DNA from: JAOAIV01 sp038849555
GTDB lineage: Archaea; Thermoproteota; Bathyarchaeia; Bathyarchaeales; Bathycorpusculaceae
Assembly (NCBI GenBank): GCA_038849555.1
Contig: JAWCMT010000021.1
Location: 1 to 28,566 of the forward strand
Direction: 5' to 3'
Length of the DNA stretch: 28,566 nucleotides
Position 1 is the first letter of the stretch. Every line of letters starts with the position of its first letter. Position numbers and translations under genes: made by a program. Shown in pieces: positions 15,582-23,281 of the stretch. The notes beneath the pieces were generated by a model that was not told the DNA's origin, searched no databases, and saw nothing but the letters and a program-made list of their open reading frames with translations.

Positions 15582-16995
15582 TTATTCTTTACCTCCTGCC
15601 TTCTCAAGCGCTTTCATCAGCGCCTCTGCTTTATGGTTGGTTTCAAACCATTCTTTTTCAGGCACAGAATCAGCCACGATACCCGCGCCGGCTTGAATGT
15701 AGGCTTTGCGCTCATGCGCGAACAATGTTCGGATGGTTATGGCGAAATCCGCGTTTCCATTGTAAGAGAAGTAGCCGACAGCACCTGCGTAGGGGCCTCT
15801 TCTTGTAGGTTCAAGCTCTTCAATTATTTCCATAGCACGAACCTTAGGCGCGCCAGAAACCGTGCCTGCTGGAAAAACCGCTCTTAACACGTCAAAGCAG
15901 TCTTTATCTTCTCGGAGCACACCTGTAACATGCGAAACCAAGTGCTGCACATGACTGTAGCGATGCACTTTCATGAACTCTGGAACATGGACACTTCCGA
16001 ACTTGGCTACTTTTCCAATATCATTCCTCGCCAAATCAACCAGCATCACATGCTCAGCGCGTTCTTTCGGATCAGCCAGCAACTCTTTTGCTAGACGCGC
16101 GTTCTCGAGGGCATTCGCGCCGCGTGGTCTCGTTCCAGCTATCGGGAAAGTTTCAGCCATTCTATTGTCGACTCTAACAAGCATTTCCGGGCTGGAACCC
16201 ACAATTTGCCTGTCCGCAGTCTTAAGGAAGTACATGTATGGCGATGGGTTTATTTCGCGTAGGGAGCGGTAGAACGCTATTAAGTCGCCAGTGAAGTGCA
16301 ACTCATAGCGCTTAGAAAGCACAACTTGGAAGATATCGCCCGCTGCTATGTACTCTTTAGCTTTTTTCACCGATTCCTCAAACTGCTCTTTCGTAACGTT
16401 CATTTTCGGCTGCTGATGCCTTACCGCCTCCCCATTGGCAGGTTGCTTAATTAACTTCTCAAATTCTGTGAAGCGGTCTTCACTTGAGTAATAGTAGAAT
16501 GCTTGACGTTGCTTATGGTCGAACACTATGCCGTCATCGTAGAATCCGAACTGAACATCGGGGAAGCCTATGTCATCGGGGGCTTTTCGCTGAAGTTTTT
16601 CCCAGTAGCGAATTGCATCATAAGAAATGTAGCCGACCGCGCCTCCAGCAAATCTGAAGTTGCCGTTAATAACCTTTTTACTTTTAACAAGCGCGGCTAC
16701 AATACTCAGTGGCTCGTTGGTTTTAGTTTTATCTACTTCTCCAGTTGTTTCATCGTAGAATTCTGCTTCGCCGTTTTTTACTGCAACAGTTAACCGCGGC
16801 TTAAAGCCTATGAACGAGTATTGGGCAAGTTTTTTTGGGCCTTCTATAGACTCGAGGAGGTAAGCTGTCTTGCAGTGTTTTTGGAGTTTAGCGAAAATTT
16901 CAACCGGGGATTGCGTGGAAGGTATCTTCCTATAATTTAGTTTGTGGACTGTGAGTTGTGTATTTGTTTGTTCGGAGCCAAACGTGATACCTCAT
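15582..16995 (-). CDS. trpE: Anthranilate synthase component I, 5' end out of frame
   Basis: Makes anthranilate from chorismate. The TrpE frame runs from the stop at 15582 up to about 16991. It carries the full N-terminal domain with the tryptophan feedback motif LLES-x10-S (LLESIEGPKKLAQYS), the AGGAVGYISYDA segment, and the chorismate core (GDIFQVVLSKR, IAGTRPRG, ERAEHVMLVDLARNDIG, PAGTVSGAPK, AGAGIVADSVPEKE). No ATG, GTG or TTG precedes the conserved N-terminus in this frame; the first is GTG 16526, which would delete over 150 residues. The well-placed start is ATG 16995, with GGGTG five bases upstream and a TATA box further up, but it is one base out of frame and closes at TAG 16930. An indel (assembly or real) between about 16930 and 16995 is the simplest explanation. 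The enzyme call is secure; the first ~20 residues are not. Confidence 0.9.
16930..16995 (-). other. 21-codon ORF at the trpE start signals
   Basis: ATG 16995 has the best ribosome site in the region (GGGTG at 17001-17005) and follows the promoter at the right distance, but its frame gives only 21 residues (MRYHVWLRTNK..., one Trp) before TAG. Either it is the true N-terminus of TrpE broken by a one-base indel, or a short upstream peptide overlapping trpE. A single Trp is weak support for an attenuation peptide; I favour the indel. Confidence 0.4.
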
Positions 16996-17034
16996 GTTCG
17001 CACCCAGTGAGTTTTAGAAAAAACAGAAATGCTG

Positions 17035-17073
17035 TATTTAAGGCTTTTGTGCACAAAAATGTGCATTTAAGCC
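17035..17073 (-). promoter_or_regulatory. trp operon promoter and palindromic operator candidate
   Basis: The TATA box reads CCTTAAATA on the minus strand (17035-17043), predicting a start near 17013, 18 bases before ATG 16995. Touching its upstream side is a 32-bp imperfect palindrome (17042-17073) with a perfect centre TGCACA-AAAA-TGTGCA (17050-17065) and outer arms GGCTT/AAGCC. The outer arm repeats the TATA context (GGCTTAAAT against GCCTTAAAT). The centre resembles the TGTACA box bound by the methanogen repressor TrpY, with one extra base. Operator function is inferred. Confidence 0.55.
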
Positions 17074-17079
17074 ATTTTT

Positions 17080-17400
17080 TCACAACAAACAGTCAGCCAA
17101 CCACGCCAAATATGATTTTGAACCCTCAATAATGGGAAGAGCAATTATTTCCGGAACCTCATAGCTATGCAAAGTCTTCACAGTATCGGCTAGCTTATCA
17201 AACAAGTCTCGCCGCGATTTCATGAGCATCAAATACTCTTCTGCATTCTCAATTTTCCCTGACCAATGGAAATATGAAGAAACAGGGCCAATTATGTTAG
17301 CGCATGCAATTAATTTCTCCTTAAGAAGCTGCTGCGCTATCTTTTCTGCTTCCTGTCTATTAGCGGCCGTTACAACTACAACAACATAATCCTTCGTCAA
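17080..17400 (-). CDS. cutA: CutA1 divalent-cation tolerance protein
   Basis: 106 residues, the normal length of the trimeric CutA1 fold. Recognised by VVVVTAANRQEAEKIAQQLL, the ACANIIGPVSSYFHWSGKIENAEEY strand pair, and HSYEVPEIIALPI, close to the family signature. CutA proteins are linked to copper tolerance in bacteria, but the archaeal role is unclear. The start is TTG 17400, with GGTGGTG five to eight bases upstream. It lies upstream of the trp operon in the same direction, but the trp promoter lies just after its stop, so they are probably separate units. Confidence 0.92.
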   Translation of the reverse strand: MTKDYVVVVVTAANRQEAEKIAQQLLKEKLIACANIIGPVSSYFHWSGKIENAEEYLMLMKSRRDLFDKLADTVKTLHSYEVPEIIALPIIEGSKSYLAWLADCLL

Positions 17401-17525
17401 CTTTGCACCACCAGCCCATAGACCATTACATGGATTAGTGTTTTTGTTCTAAAAACTTTCGCGAAACAACACACATTTAAGATTCAAAATTATAATTATA
17501 GAAGTATGCTTGAGGTGCATCTGGT

Positions 17526-18014
17526 GTGATGGATGATCAGTTGAGAGTTTTAAAGGTTATGAGCGAGGTTACCAGCCGCGTTGACATGAATAGTTTTGCG
17601 CAGATAGTTGGCTTGAAGCTTGAAGAAACATTGCAGCGCATGCAAGACCTTGCGAACGCCGGCTTCATACGGCGAATAAACGGCGGATACAGCATAACCG
17701 AAAAAGGCAAGGCCCTGTTAAAGGCTATTACGCCCGTTCCAAAAGAATTTGCCTTTCACTTTTACACTGCAATAGGGCAGCCAACAGGCTTCTCAGCAGA
17801 AAGCCTCAAAGACTTCTACGAAATAGTTAAACGCGTCGCCGCTGCATCATTAGAGTTTCATTTGTACAGAGAAGATTTTGAAAACTGGATAAAAACCGTA
17901 TTCAAAGATGCAGCATTAGCTGGAGCGATTGCCAATCTACGGGCTTCACAGCTAAAAGGTGAAGAGCTTAGACAGGAAATTCTGAAGACAATAGTGTCAA
18001 AATTTAACCTTTAA
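17526..18014 (+). CDS. Winged-helix protein with DUF5752-like C-terminal domain
   Basis: 162 residues. Residues 1-70 form a winged helix (VLKVMSEVTSRVDMNSFAQIVGLKLEETLQRMQDLANAGFIRRINGGYSITEKGKALL). Residues 75-160 resemble the DUF5752 family: FHFYTAIGQPTGFSAESLKDFYEIVK, then SLEFHLYREDFENWIKTVFKD and LAGAIANLR. The combination suggests a DNA-binding regulator with a sensor or partner domain, but the ligand is unknown. GAGGTG at 17512-17517 serves GTG 17526 or ATG 17529; the choice changes one residue. An A/T-rich promoter (ATTATAATTATAG) is near 17488-17500. It is divergent from cutA. Confidence 0.8.
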   Translation: MMDDQLRVLKVMSEVTSRVDMNSFAQIVGLKLEETLQRMQDLANAGFIRRINGGYSITEKGKALLKAITPVPKEFAFHFYTAIGQPTGFSAESLKDFYEIVKRVAAASLEFHLYREDFENWIKTVFKDAALAGAIANLRASQLKGEELRQEILKTIVSKFNL

Positions 18015-18028
18015 GTTCAAATCTCATT

Positions 18029-18496
18029 CTAAGGCGACCGCGTCTTTTCATTCTCCAGCTTAAGCCACCAGCCAGGCACTTTAGCATCTTTAGCTGCATC
18101 CCATGGGTCAAAGGGCTTCAAGTCAAGAACAGGCGTCCCATTAAACGCGTCGAGACCACGAACCGTCAAAATGTTACCTTCCGCTTTGACAAGCTCGACA
18201 AGCGTTAATCCAATAGGATTTGGGCGATACATAGTTCGCGTGGCGAAGACCCCAAGCAATGGCATATCCGCTCTGCCACGAGGATGAACTTTAAAGCGCA
18301 CTTCGCTGCGGCTAACCTGATTAAGCCAATATAACACGAAAAGATGAGAAAAACCGTCGATGCCCCCTAATGCTTCAGCAAGCTCGCTTCTGAGGATTAT
18401 TTGCGATGTTCTGCGTTTATCCCTTACTTGATCGCCGACAGCGTCGGTTTTGACGTATCCAATAGGTTTAAGAACAATTTCATCATCATGCGGCAT
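18029..18496 (-). CDS. trmO: TrmO-like tRNA t6A37 N6-methyltransferase
   Basis: About 155 residues of the UPF0066/TrmO family, a beta-barrel SAM-dependent enzyme that methylates t6A at position 37 of tRNA-Thr(GGU) in bacteria. Motifs: KPIGYVKTD, the conserved DGFSHLFVLYWL, FATRTMYRPNPIGLTLVEL, and LDAFNGTPVLDLKPFDPWD. A longer frame begins at 18526, but the TATA box (CTTATATAAATTT, minus strand, about 18529-18541) places transcription start near 18511, downstream of that codon. ATG 18496, preceded by GGAG, is therefore chosen. Archaeal substrate specificity is not established here. It is convergent with the winged-helix gene, 14 bases apart. Confidence 0.87.
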   Translation of the reverse strand: MPHDDEIVLKPIGYVKTDAVGDQVRDKRRTSQIILRSELAEALGGIDGFSHLFVLYWLNQVSRSEVRFKVHPRGRADMPLLGVFATRTMYRPNPIGLTLVELVKAEGNILTVRGLDAFNGTPVLDLKPFDPWDAAKDAKVPGWWLKLENEKTRSP

Positions 18497-18528
18497 GTCC
18501 GCTGTTCTCCGCCTTTTAAGACGCATGA

Positions 18529-18541
18529 AATTTATATAAGC
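18529..18541 (-). promoter_or_regulatory. TATA box for trmO
   Basis: The minus strand reads CTTATATAAATTT, the strongest TATA match in this part of the window. It fixes the trmO start at 18496 rather than 18526, because 18526 would lie upstream of the transcript. Confidence 0.6.
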
Positions 18542-18650
18542 CTTCGAGTTTTCAGATTCTGAATTGTCGCGCCTCTAAAGATAGCACAGCGCAACTTTGA
18601 ACCGTAAGCTCTATATTTCCTATTGAAACTTCATTTAAAAGAACCCAAGT

Positions 18651-18728
18651 GGGCCCGTAGCTCAGTAAGGTTAGAGCGGCGGACTCTTAATCCGTAGGTC
18701 GCGGGTTCAATTCCCGTCGGGCCCGCCA
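18651..18728 (+). tRNA. tRNA-Lys (anticodon CTT), CCA encoded
   Basis: A complete cloverleaf: acceptor GGGCCCG/CGGGCCC, D-arm GCTC/GAGC with a ten-base loop, anticodon arm GCGGA-CTCTTAA-TCCGT (anticodon CTT, reading AAG), T-arm GCGGG-TTCAATT-CCCGT, discriminator G, and CCA in the DNA (18726-18728). No intron. A TATA-like CTCTATATTTC near 18609-18619 would start transcription about ten bases before the mature end. Confidence 0.95.
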
Positions 18729-18884
18729 TAAACCGAATTCTTAACCCGTAGCTTTGTTTTCTGCAATAGAAAAATTATGTTGCCTATTTGCCGAAGAAAT
18801 TAAGAAAGTGAGTCAAAACCAGGGCGTTGCAGTTTTACTTGCGGCGTTCCTGCGAATCAGTTACGAGCTTATGTTCACGAGTTG

Positions 18885-19304
18885 CTATTGCTTTTTTGAG
18901 ATCCTCTTCAGCGCATTTTCAAGCTCGCTAAAGCTTTTCACTATATCGTCTGAATGGAATTTGATCCATGGGCTTAAGCTCTCCATTTCCGAGACTACTA
19001 TGACTTGCTTGCCTTTGCGTTTGGCGTAGAAAAGTTCCATGCACGCGCCTGCAGAGAGCTTGGGCAAATAGACGATTATGACGTCGCTGCGGTCAATGTC
19101 GTCTAAGTCGCGTTGGATAAATCCGTATGCTGGAACATTGTCCCACCAGCATTTCTCGTCGCCTTTATAGAGAACCTTCTCTCGGCGCCATGGATCAATC
19201 ACGTCTAAGCCCAGCTTCGCGCATATTTTGGCGATAACGTCTCTGTAGCCTTGTTCTGTTTCCATGCCTAGAATGGGACCCGAGATGAAAGCTGTTTTCT
19301 TCAT
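18885..19304 (-). CDS. Nucleoside 2-deoxyribosyltransferase-like protein
   Basis: 139 residues. It has the Rossmann-like pattern of the nucleoside 2-deoxyribosyltransferase family: ISGPI at the N-terminus, then RDLDDIDRSDVIIVYLP and SAGACMELFYA, where E90 is the expected catalytic nucleophile and D69/D71 line the sugar pocket. Members transfer deoxyribose between bases or hydrolyse nucleotide glycosidic bonds (as in RCL/DNPH1); which applies is unknown. It is divergent, 109 bases away, from the MTA phosphorylase/APRT pair, which also handles purine bases. The 150 bases between it and tRNA-Lys hold nothing I can support. Confidence 0.82.
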   Translation of the reverse strand: MKKTAFISGPILGMETEQGYRDVIAKICAKLGLDVIDPWRREKVLYKGDEKCWWDNVPAYGFIQRDLDDIDRSDVIIVYLPKLSAGACMELFYAKRKGKQVIVVSEMESLSPWIKFHSDDIVKSFSELENALKRISKKQ

Positions 19305-19413
19305 AGTGAAACAATGGTAAATGCTTGCATGCTTAATATTCTTTCGCGATGACGAGCGGCGTTGCCTTGTTTAGTCGCTATTTTTATAAGTTAAGTGGGC
19401 GAAGTAATTTTTT

Positions 19414-20199
19414 ATGCAAGCTGAAATTGGCATAATCGGCGGAACCGGCCTATACGACCCGAAACTGTTCATTAACGCTAAGGAAGTAAGCATAGATACG
19501 CCGTATGGGCCGCCCTCGGATGTTATCACGGTGGCGGAGTTGAACGGCAGGGGCGTGGCGTTTTTGCCTCGTCATGGCAGGAAGCATACGATAAGGCCGA
19601 CGGATGTGAATTCGCGGGCGAACGTTTTTGCTTTGAAAAAGCTTGGCGTTACGCGGATACTTGCATCTTCGACCGTAGGCTCTTTAAGGGAGGAGTATCG
19701 ACCTGGCGACATCGTGTTTGTTGACCAGTTTATCGACCGAACCACCAGGCGTGAGCAGTCGTTTTACACGGAAAACCGTGTCTGCCATATATCAGTCGCT
19801 GAGCCCATGTGCCCCGAGGTAAGGCGAGCGCTGATCGCCATTGCCAAAGACGCGGGGTTCAGCGCGCATGAAACTGGCACTTACGTCTGCATAGAAGGCC
19901 CGCGCTTCTCCACGAAAGCCGAGTCAAGGATGTACCGTAGCTGGGGCGCTGATGTGGTGGGCATGACGCTTGTGCCCGAGTGCGTTCTTGCACGCGAGGC
20001 TGAGCTGTGTTACGCGTCTATAGCGATGGTTACGGATTACGACGTATGGAAGGAGCATCCAGTATGCGTGGACGATATTGTCCAGACCATGCGCAGCAAC
20101 ATTGAAAAAGTAAAGCACATAATAGTTGAAGCCGTTAAACGCTTGCCGAAAGAACGCGGTTGCGAGTGCGGGAGCGCCTTGAAAAACGCCTTTGTCTGA
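19414..20199 (+). CDS. mtnP: S-methyl-5'-thioadenosine phosphorylase
   Basis: 261 residues. Splits methylthioadenosine, a by-product of polyamine and SAM chemistry, with phosphate into adenine and 5-methylthioribose 1-phosphate. Motifs: IIGGTGLY (phosphate loop), PRHGRKHTIRPTDVNSRANV, EGPRFSTKAESRMYRSWGADVVGMT (purine and ribose site), and MVTDYDVWKE, whose Asp residues mark preference for 6-aminopurines over inosine or guanosine. The C-terminus has a Cys-Glu-Cys (C250, C252), like the CXC motif linked to thermostability in archaeal relatives. A TATA box (TTTTTATAAG, 19380-19389) about 28 bases before the ATG and no SD suggest a leaderless mRNA. It precedes apt by 20 bases. Confidence 0.92.
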   Translation: MQAEIGIIGGTGLYDPKLFINAKEVSIDTPYGPPSDVITVAELNGRGVAFLPRHGRKHTIRPTDVNSRANVFALKKLGVTRILASSTVGSLREEYRPGDIVFVDQFIDRTTRREQSFYTENRVCHISVAEPMCPEVRRALIAIAKDAGFSAHETGTYVCIEGPRFSTKAESRMYRSWGADVVGMTLVPECVLAREAELCYASIAMVTDYDVWKEHPVCVDDIVQTMRSNIEKVKHIIVEAVKRLPKERGCECGSALKNAFV

Positions 20200-20219
20200 A
20201 CGATTGAGGTGAAAGAAGG

Positions 20220-20756
20220 ATGGATTGCAAATTGGATCTTAAGGCTAAAGTGCGGAGAATCCCCGAGTTTAAGGGCGTGGTTTTCTGGGACATCACGCCA
20301 CTTTTGAAGGATAAGCAGTGCTTCAGAGAGTGCATCAAGCGGTTAGCCGATCATTTCCGAGGTAAAGCAATAGATGTTGTGGCGTCAAATGAGGCACGTG
20401 GCTTTATAGTCGGCGCCGCTTTGGCCTACGAGCTTGGCGTGGGTTTTGTTCCGATAAGGAAGAAGGGCAAGTTGCCCTACAAATGTGTGGATCTCACGTA
20501 TAAGAAGGAGTATGAGTGCGACACCATAGAGATCCATGAAGACGCCATACAGCCCGGCCAAAAAGTGTTGCTGGTTGATGATTTGCTGGCGACAGGCGGC
20601 ACCGTTAAAGCAAACATCGAACTGGTTGAGAAGTTGGGCGGAGAAGTCGTTGGCGTCGGCTTCCTGATAGAACTCGGCTACCTAAATGGAAGAAAAACCA
20701 TCGGAGACAAATACGACGTTTACTCCCTCATTCAAATCAACACAACCAATGGCTAA
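20220..20756 (+). CDS. apt: Adenine phosphoribosyltransferase
   Basis: 178 residues. Converts adenine plus PRPP to AMP. The 13-residue PRPP loop VLLVDDLLATGGT is at 116-128, and ASNEARGFIVGAALAYEL and FVPIRKKGKLPY are characteristic of APRT. GAGGTGA lies just before the ATG, and only 20 bases separate it from mtnP, so the two form an MTA-to-AMP salvage unit: mtnP releases adenine and this enzyme recaptures it. Confidence 0.94.
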   Translation: MDCKLDLKAKVRRIPEFKGVVFWDITPLLKDKQCFRECIKRLADHFRGKAIDVVASNEARGFIVGAALAYELGVGFVPIRKKGKLPYKCVDLTYKKEYECDTIEIHEDAIQPGQKVLLVDDLLATGGTVKANIELVEKLGGEVVGVGFLIELGYLNGRKTIGDKYDVYSLIQINTTNG

Positions 20757-20841
20757 CCAACCGCTTTGCTCACAAGAGTACCCTGTTGCCTTCACTTTTT
20801 AAATACTTAAGCGACGCATTCTCTTTTGAGGGTGAGCTGCA

Positions 20842-22638
20842 TTGAACCTATTCATATTCTTGGCAATCTGGGTTTTCTTATGGTATATTCCGTTGCCGCC
20901 GAGAAAATTCCGGTTCACATCCGTCGGGCGCTTTGTTTCGCTTCTAATAGGTTTGCTGATTTTCCTAATTATCGCCGCATTGCAGACGCCATTAAGCGTT
21001 TTTATCTACCTCTTATTTCTCGCAAGGTTATTCGTGGCAATTATCGAATGGTCTGTATCCATAAGCCCTATGAAGATTGAAGAGCTTAAGCAGGACGTCG
21101 CTGCGGAAAAGCGCATTTCAATGAAGGTATCATTCAAACTTCACAGAAAAACTGTTGGAGCCATACTCATAGGCTTATTCTTGTTTTCCACTGGCGCCCT
21201 AATCGTTTATGACCAGATTCAGCTGGTAACCAACGCCGCTTACTTCAACAGTTTTATCGAGCCAGTCGATGGCTTGCCGTTCAGCAGCACAATCCCCGAT
21301 GATATGGTTCGCCTTGTTACACGTGAGCTTGCCGTGTCAATAGCGCGGCGGCACATGTCAGAGTTCGGAAGCAACACGCAAATCTTGGGATGCCACATAA
21401 CCAAAGCGCCTGACGGAAGCCTTGTCTGGGTAGCTGCTGTCAGCTCAACCAACGTTATAGCGGAAAATTACATCAAAGGTTTCATAATTGTAGACGCAAC
21501 TGACCCAACGGTTCCGCCGATGATACTGCGCAACGAATTCGACATTGGCGAAGGCTTGTGGTGGGACCATAATGTGCCATTCCGCAATTACATGGCTGAC
21601 ATGACACGGACCTACGGCGTAGCCTACTACACATGGGACTCAGCTACAGACAATTCAATGTACGTAGTAACGCGCTATAATATTGGTTTTGACTTAATCA
21701 AGCGCTATGAGCCGCCACTTGTCTACGATTCTCAAGGCAACTTGCAATATGCGCCTGCAGTTCTTCAAGCTATTCCAAAATGGATTACGCAGGTATATGA
21801 CGAAGATTGGCTTGAAGCGATGATAACTGAGATGGGCACTTTTCGAAGAGCAAACGGCTTTGACTACTGGGCAGGCGGCTTCCTCTGGCTGATTCCCCCT
21901 AGCCGCGACCGCTTCGAAATCACCGAGGATACACGTTACATAGTTGACCCCGAAACAGGCGATGTCGTAGCCTTAGTCTGCGTTAACCCTGTTGGAAACC
22001 AGCGTACGCTGTCAAGTGTTTTCAAAGCTACCCGTGAAGGAGTCTTTTTCTATGACTTCTCGCGAGAAAATTACATTTCCGGGATGACTGCCGAGGACTT
22101 GGTTGAGGGACGGCTGCCAAAACCTGCCACAGGAAACTATTACGCCATGATGCCCATGCTTTACACTGTGGAAACCTCTGCGGGCAATTATAGGCTAGCG
22201 TGGTACGTGCCAATATATTGGTACGAACTGAGTGGCGAAGTTGACGAAACCGTGTATTTAGCTGGCTTCGCAATCGTTGACGCTTTGGATACAAGCAAGA
22301 TAGCCTTAACCATCGGCGAGCAGGGCATGAGAAGCGAGCAGTTGGTGCAGAAAACCCGCTTAGATTTCATCAAACTGTTCGGTGTAACTGCTGCTTATTT
22401 GGAATTGAACGCTACGGTTTTGGGTAAATATGACTTCGTGGAAGATGGGGTCACGCATGTTGTGCTGCGCCTTGACAACGTAACTTACCCATGGGTAGAG
22501 GCAACACCGAAGACTCTGGCGGCGGCTCAATGGAATGAACTTTTAGCAACAGCACCAGCGGACAGGGTTAATCTGCAATTGGAAAAGCGCGGTGACAAGT
22601 GGGTAATTACGTATTTCGAGAACATTGCCTTACGTTAG
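20842..22638 (+). CDS. Large membrane-anchored protein of unknown function (598 aa)
   Basis: Not recognised. The first ~130 residues hold four hydrophobic helices (about 1-18, 31-49, 52-70 and 106-126) with a charged loop between the third and fourth (EELKQDVAAEKR). The remaining ~470 residues are soluble and probably face outside, rich in Tyr/Trp and beta-like segments, with two similar stretches: KGFIIVDATDPTVPP and LAGFAIVDALDTSKIA. A C-terminal ~80 residues (LNATVLGKYDFVEDG...) could be a small beta domain. The start is TTG 20842 after GGTGAG (20831-20836); a TATA-like TTTTTAAATAC near 20797-20807 fits. It may be a cell-surface or envelope protein; no enzyme motif is seen. Confidence 0.75.
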   Translation: MNLFIFLAIWVFLWYIPLPPRKFRFTSVGRFVSLLIGLLIFLIIAALQTPLSVFIYLLFLARLFVAIIEWSVSISPMKIEELKQDVAAEKRISMKVSFKLHRKTVGAILIGLFLFSTGALIVYDQIQLVTNAAYFNSFIEPVDGLPFSSTIPDDMVRLVTRELAVSIARRHMSEFGSNTQILGCHITKAPDGSLVWVAAVSSTNVIAENYIKGFIIVDATDPTVPPMILRNEFDIGEGLWWDHNVPFRNYMADMTRTYGVAYYTWDSATDNSMYVVTRYNIGFDLIKRYEPPLVYDSQGNLQYAPAVLQAIPKWITQVYDEDWLEAMITEMGTFRRANGFDYWAGGFLWLIPPSRDRFEITEDTRYIVDPETGDVVALVCVNPVGNQRTLSSVFKATREGVFFYDFSRENYISGMTAEDLVEGRLPKPATGNYYAMMPMLYTVETSAGNYRLAWYVPIYWYELSGEVDETVYLAGFAIVDALDTSKIALTIGEQGMRSEQLVQKTRLDFIKLFGVTAAYLELNATVLGKYDFVEDGVTHVVLRLDNVTYPWVEATPKTLAAAQWNELLATAPADRVNLQLEKRGDKWVITYFENIALR

Positions 22639-22890
22639 AATATACGTTTTCCTGCAGCAATTACCATCTCGATAAGCAAAAATGATGGAGCTTTGCCACG
22701 CGAGTCTTTTCAGTTGGTTAACAAAATTAACATGTTTCTTGCAAAGTGCCTAAGACTGACGCGTCGCATTTCATTTGGTCTGATAAAAGTTTACGCTTTG
22801 CAAGAGCAGAAAACGCTGAAGAATTGTTTCTTTACTGCACTAAAGCTTTTCTGCTATAGGGCTACTAATATCCAGAACAGCGTGGTGCAC

Positions 22891-23232
22891 ATGAATACGG
22901 AACAAGCTAAAACTGCAAATAAAGCTTTGAATGAACTAAGTGAAAATTACATTGATTTGATTCATGCAGTAAAAAGTACTGCCAACTCCACTGAAGCCGC
23001 TAGGAAATTGTGGCGTGAAGGAAACAAATCTAGACTTATAGAGCTCGGGATAGCTTTGCTTGTGTTTCCAGAACCTACGGCAATAAGTGATGTTTTAGGT
23101 GCGGGTTTAGTGGCTGCTGGCACTATTAAAAAAGGTCTGCAATGCAGGTCGCTCTATCTTGAAGATGTTACTAAAACCTTCAAAAACACGATGAAGAGTG
23201 TGCTGGAGATACGTAACTCCGTAAAAATCTAG
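22891..23232 (+). CDS. Small helical protein with hydrophobic segment (113 aa)
   Basis: Not firmly recognised. From ATG 22891, with GGTG just upstream, the protein has an amphipathic N-terminal helix (ANKALNELSENYIDLIHAVK), a central KSRLIELGIALLVFPEP motif followed by a hydrophobic Gly/Ala stretch (VLGAGLVAAGTIKKG), and a C-terminal helix (SLYLEDVTKTFKNTMKSVLE). The same frame is open back to 22693, but the upstream part has a different composition and a TATA-like CTGCTATAGG lies near 22850, inside it, so the shorter form is preferred. 22639-22890 otherwise holds nothing I can support. Function unknown; membrane association possible. Confidence 0.68.
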   Translation: MNTEQAKTANKALNELSENYIDLIHAVKSTANSTEAARKLWREGNKSRLIELGIALLVFPEPTAISDVLGAGLVAAGTIKKGLQCRSLYLEDVTKTFKNTMKSVLEIRNSVKI

Positions 23233-23281
23233 TGAATGCGCTCTTGAGTTAGTATTGTGGGAAGATGGAAAATGGTTTTAG

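Noticed and set aside
16932..16995. Trp leader peptide for attenuation control
   Set aside because: Only one Trp codon and no terminator/antiterminator hairpins between it and trpE; it overlaps the TrpE frame. A one-base indel is simpler.
22693..22890. N-terminal extension of the small helical protein (66 residues)
   Set aside because: A TATA-like element and a better ribosome site favour ATG 22891; the upstream part differs in composition. Homologue alignment could reverse this.
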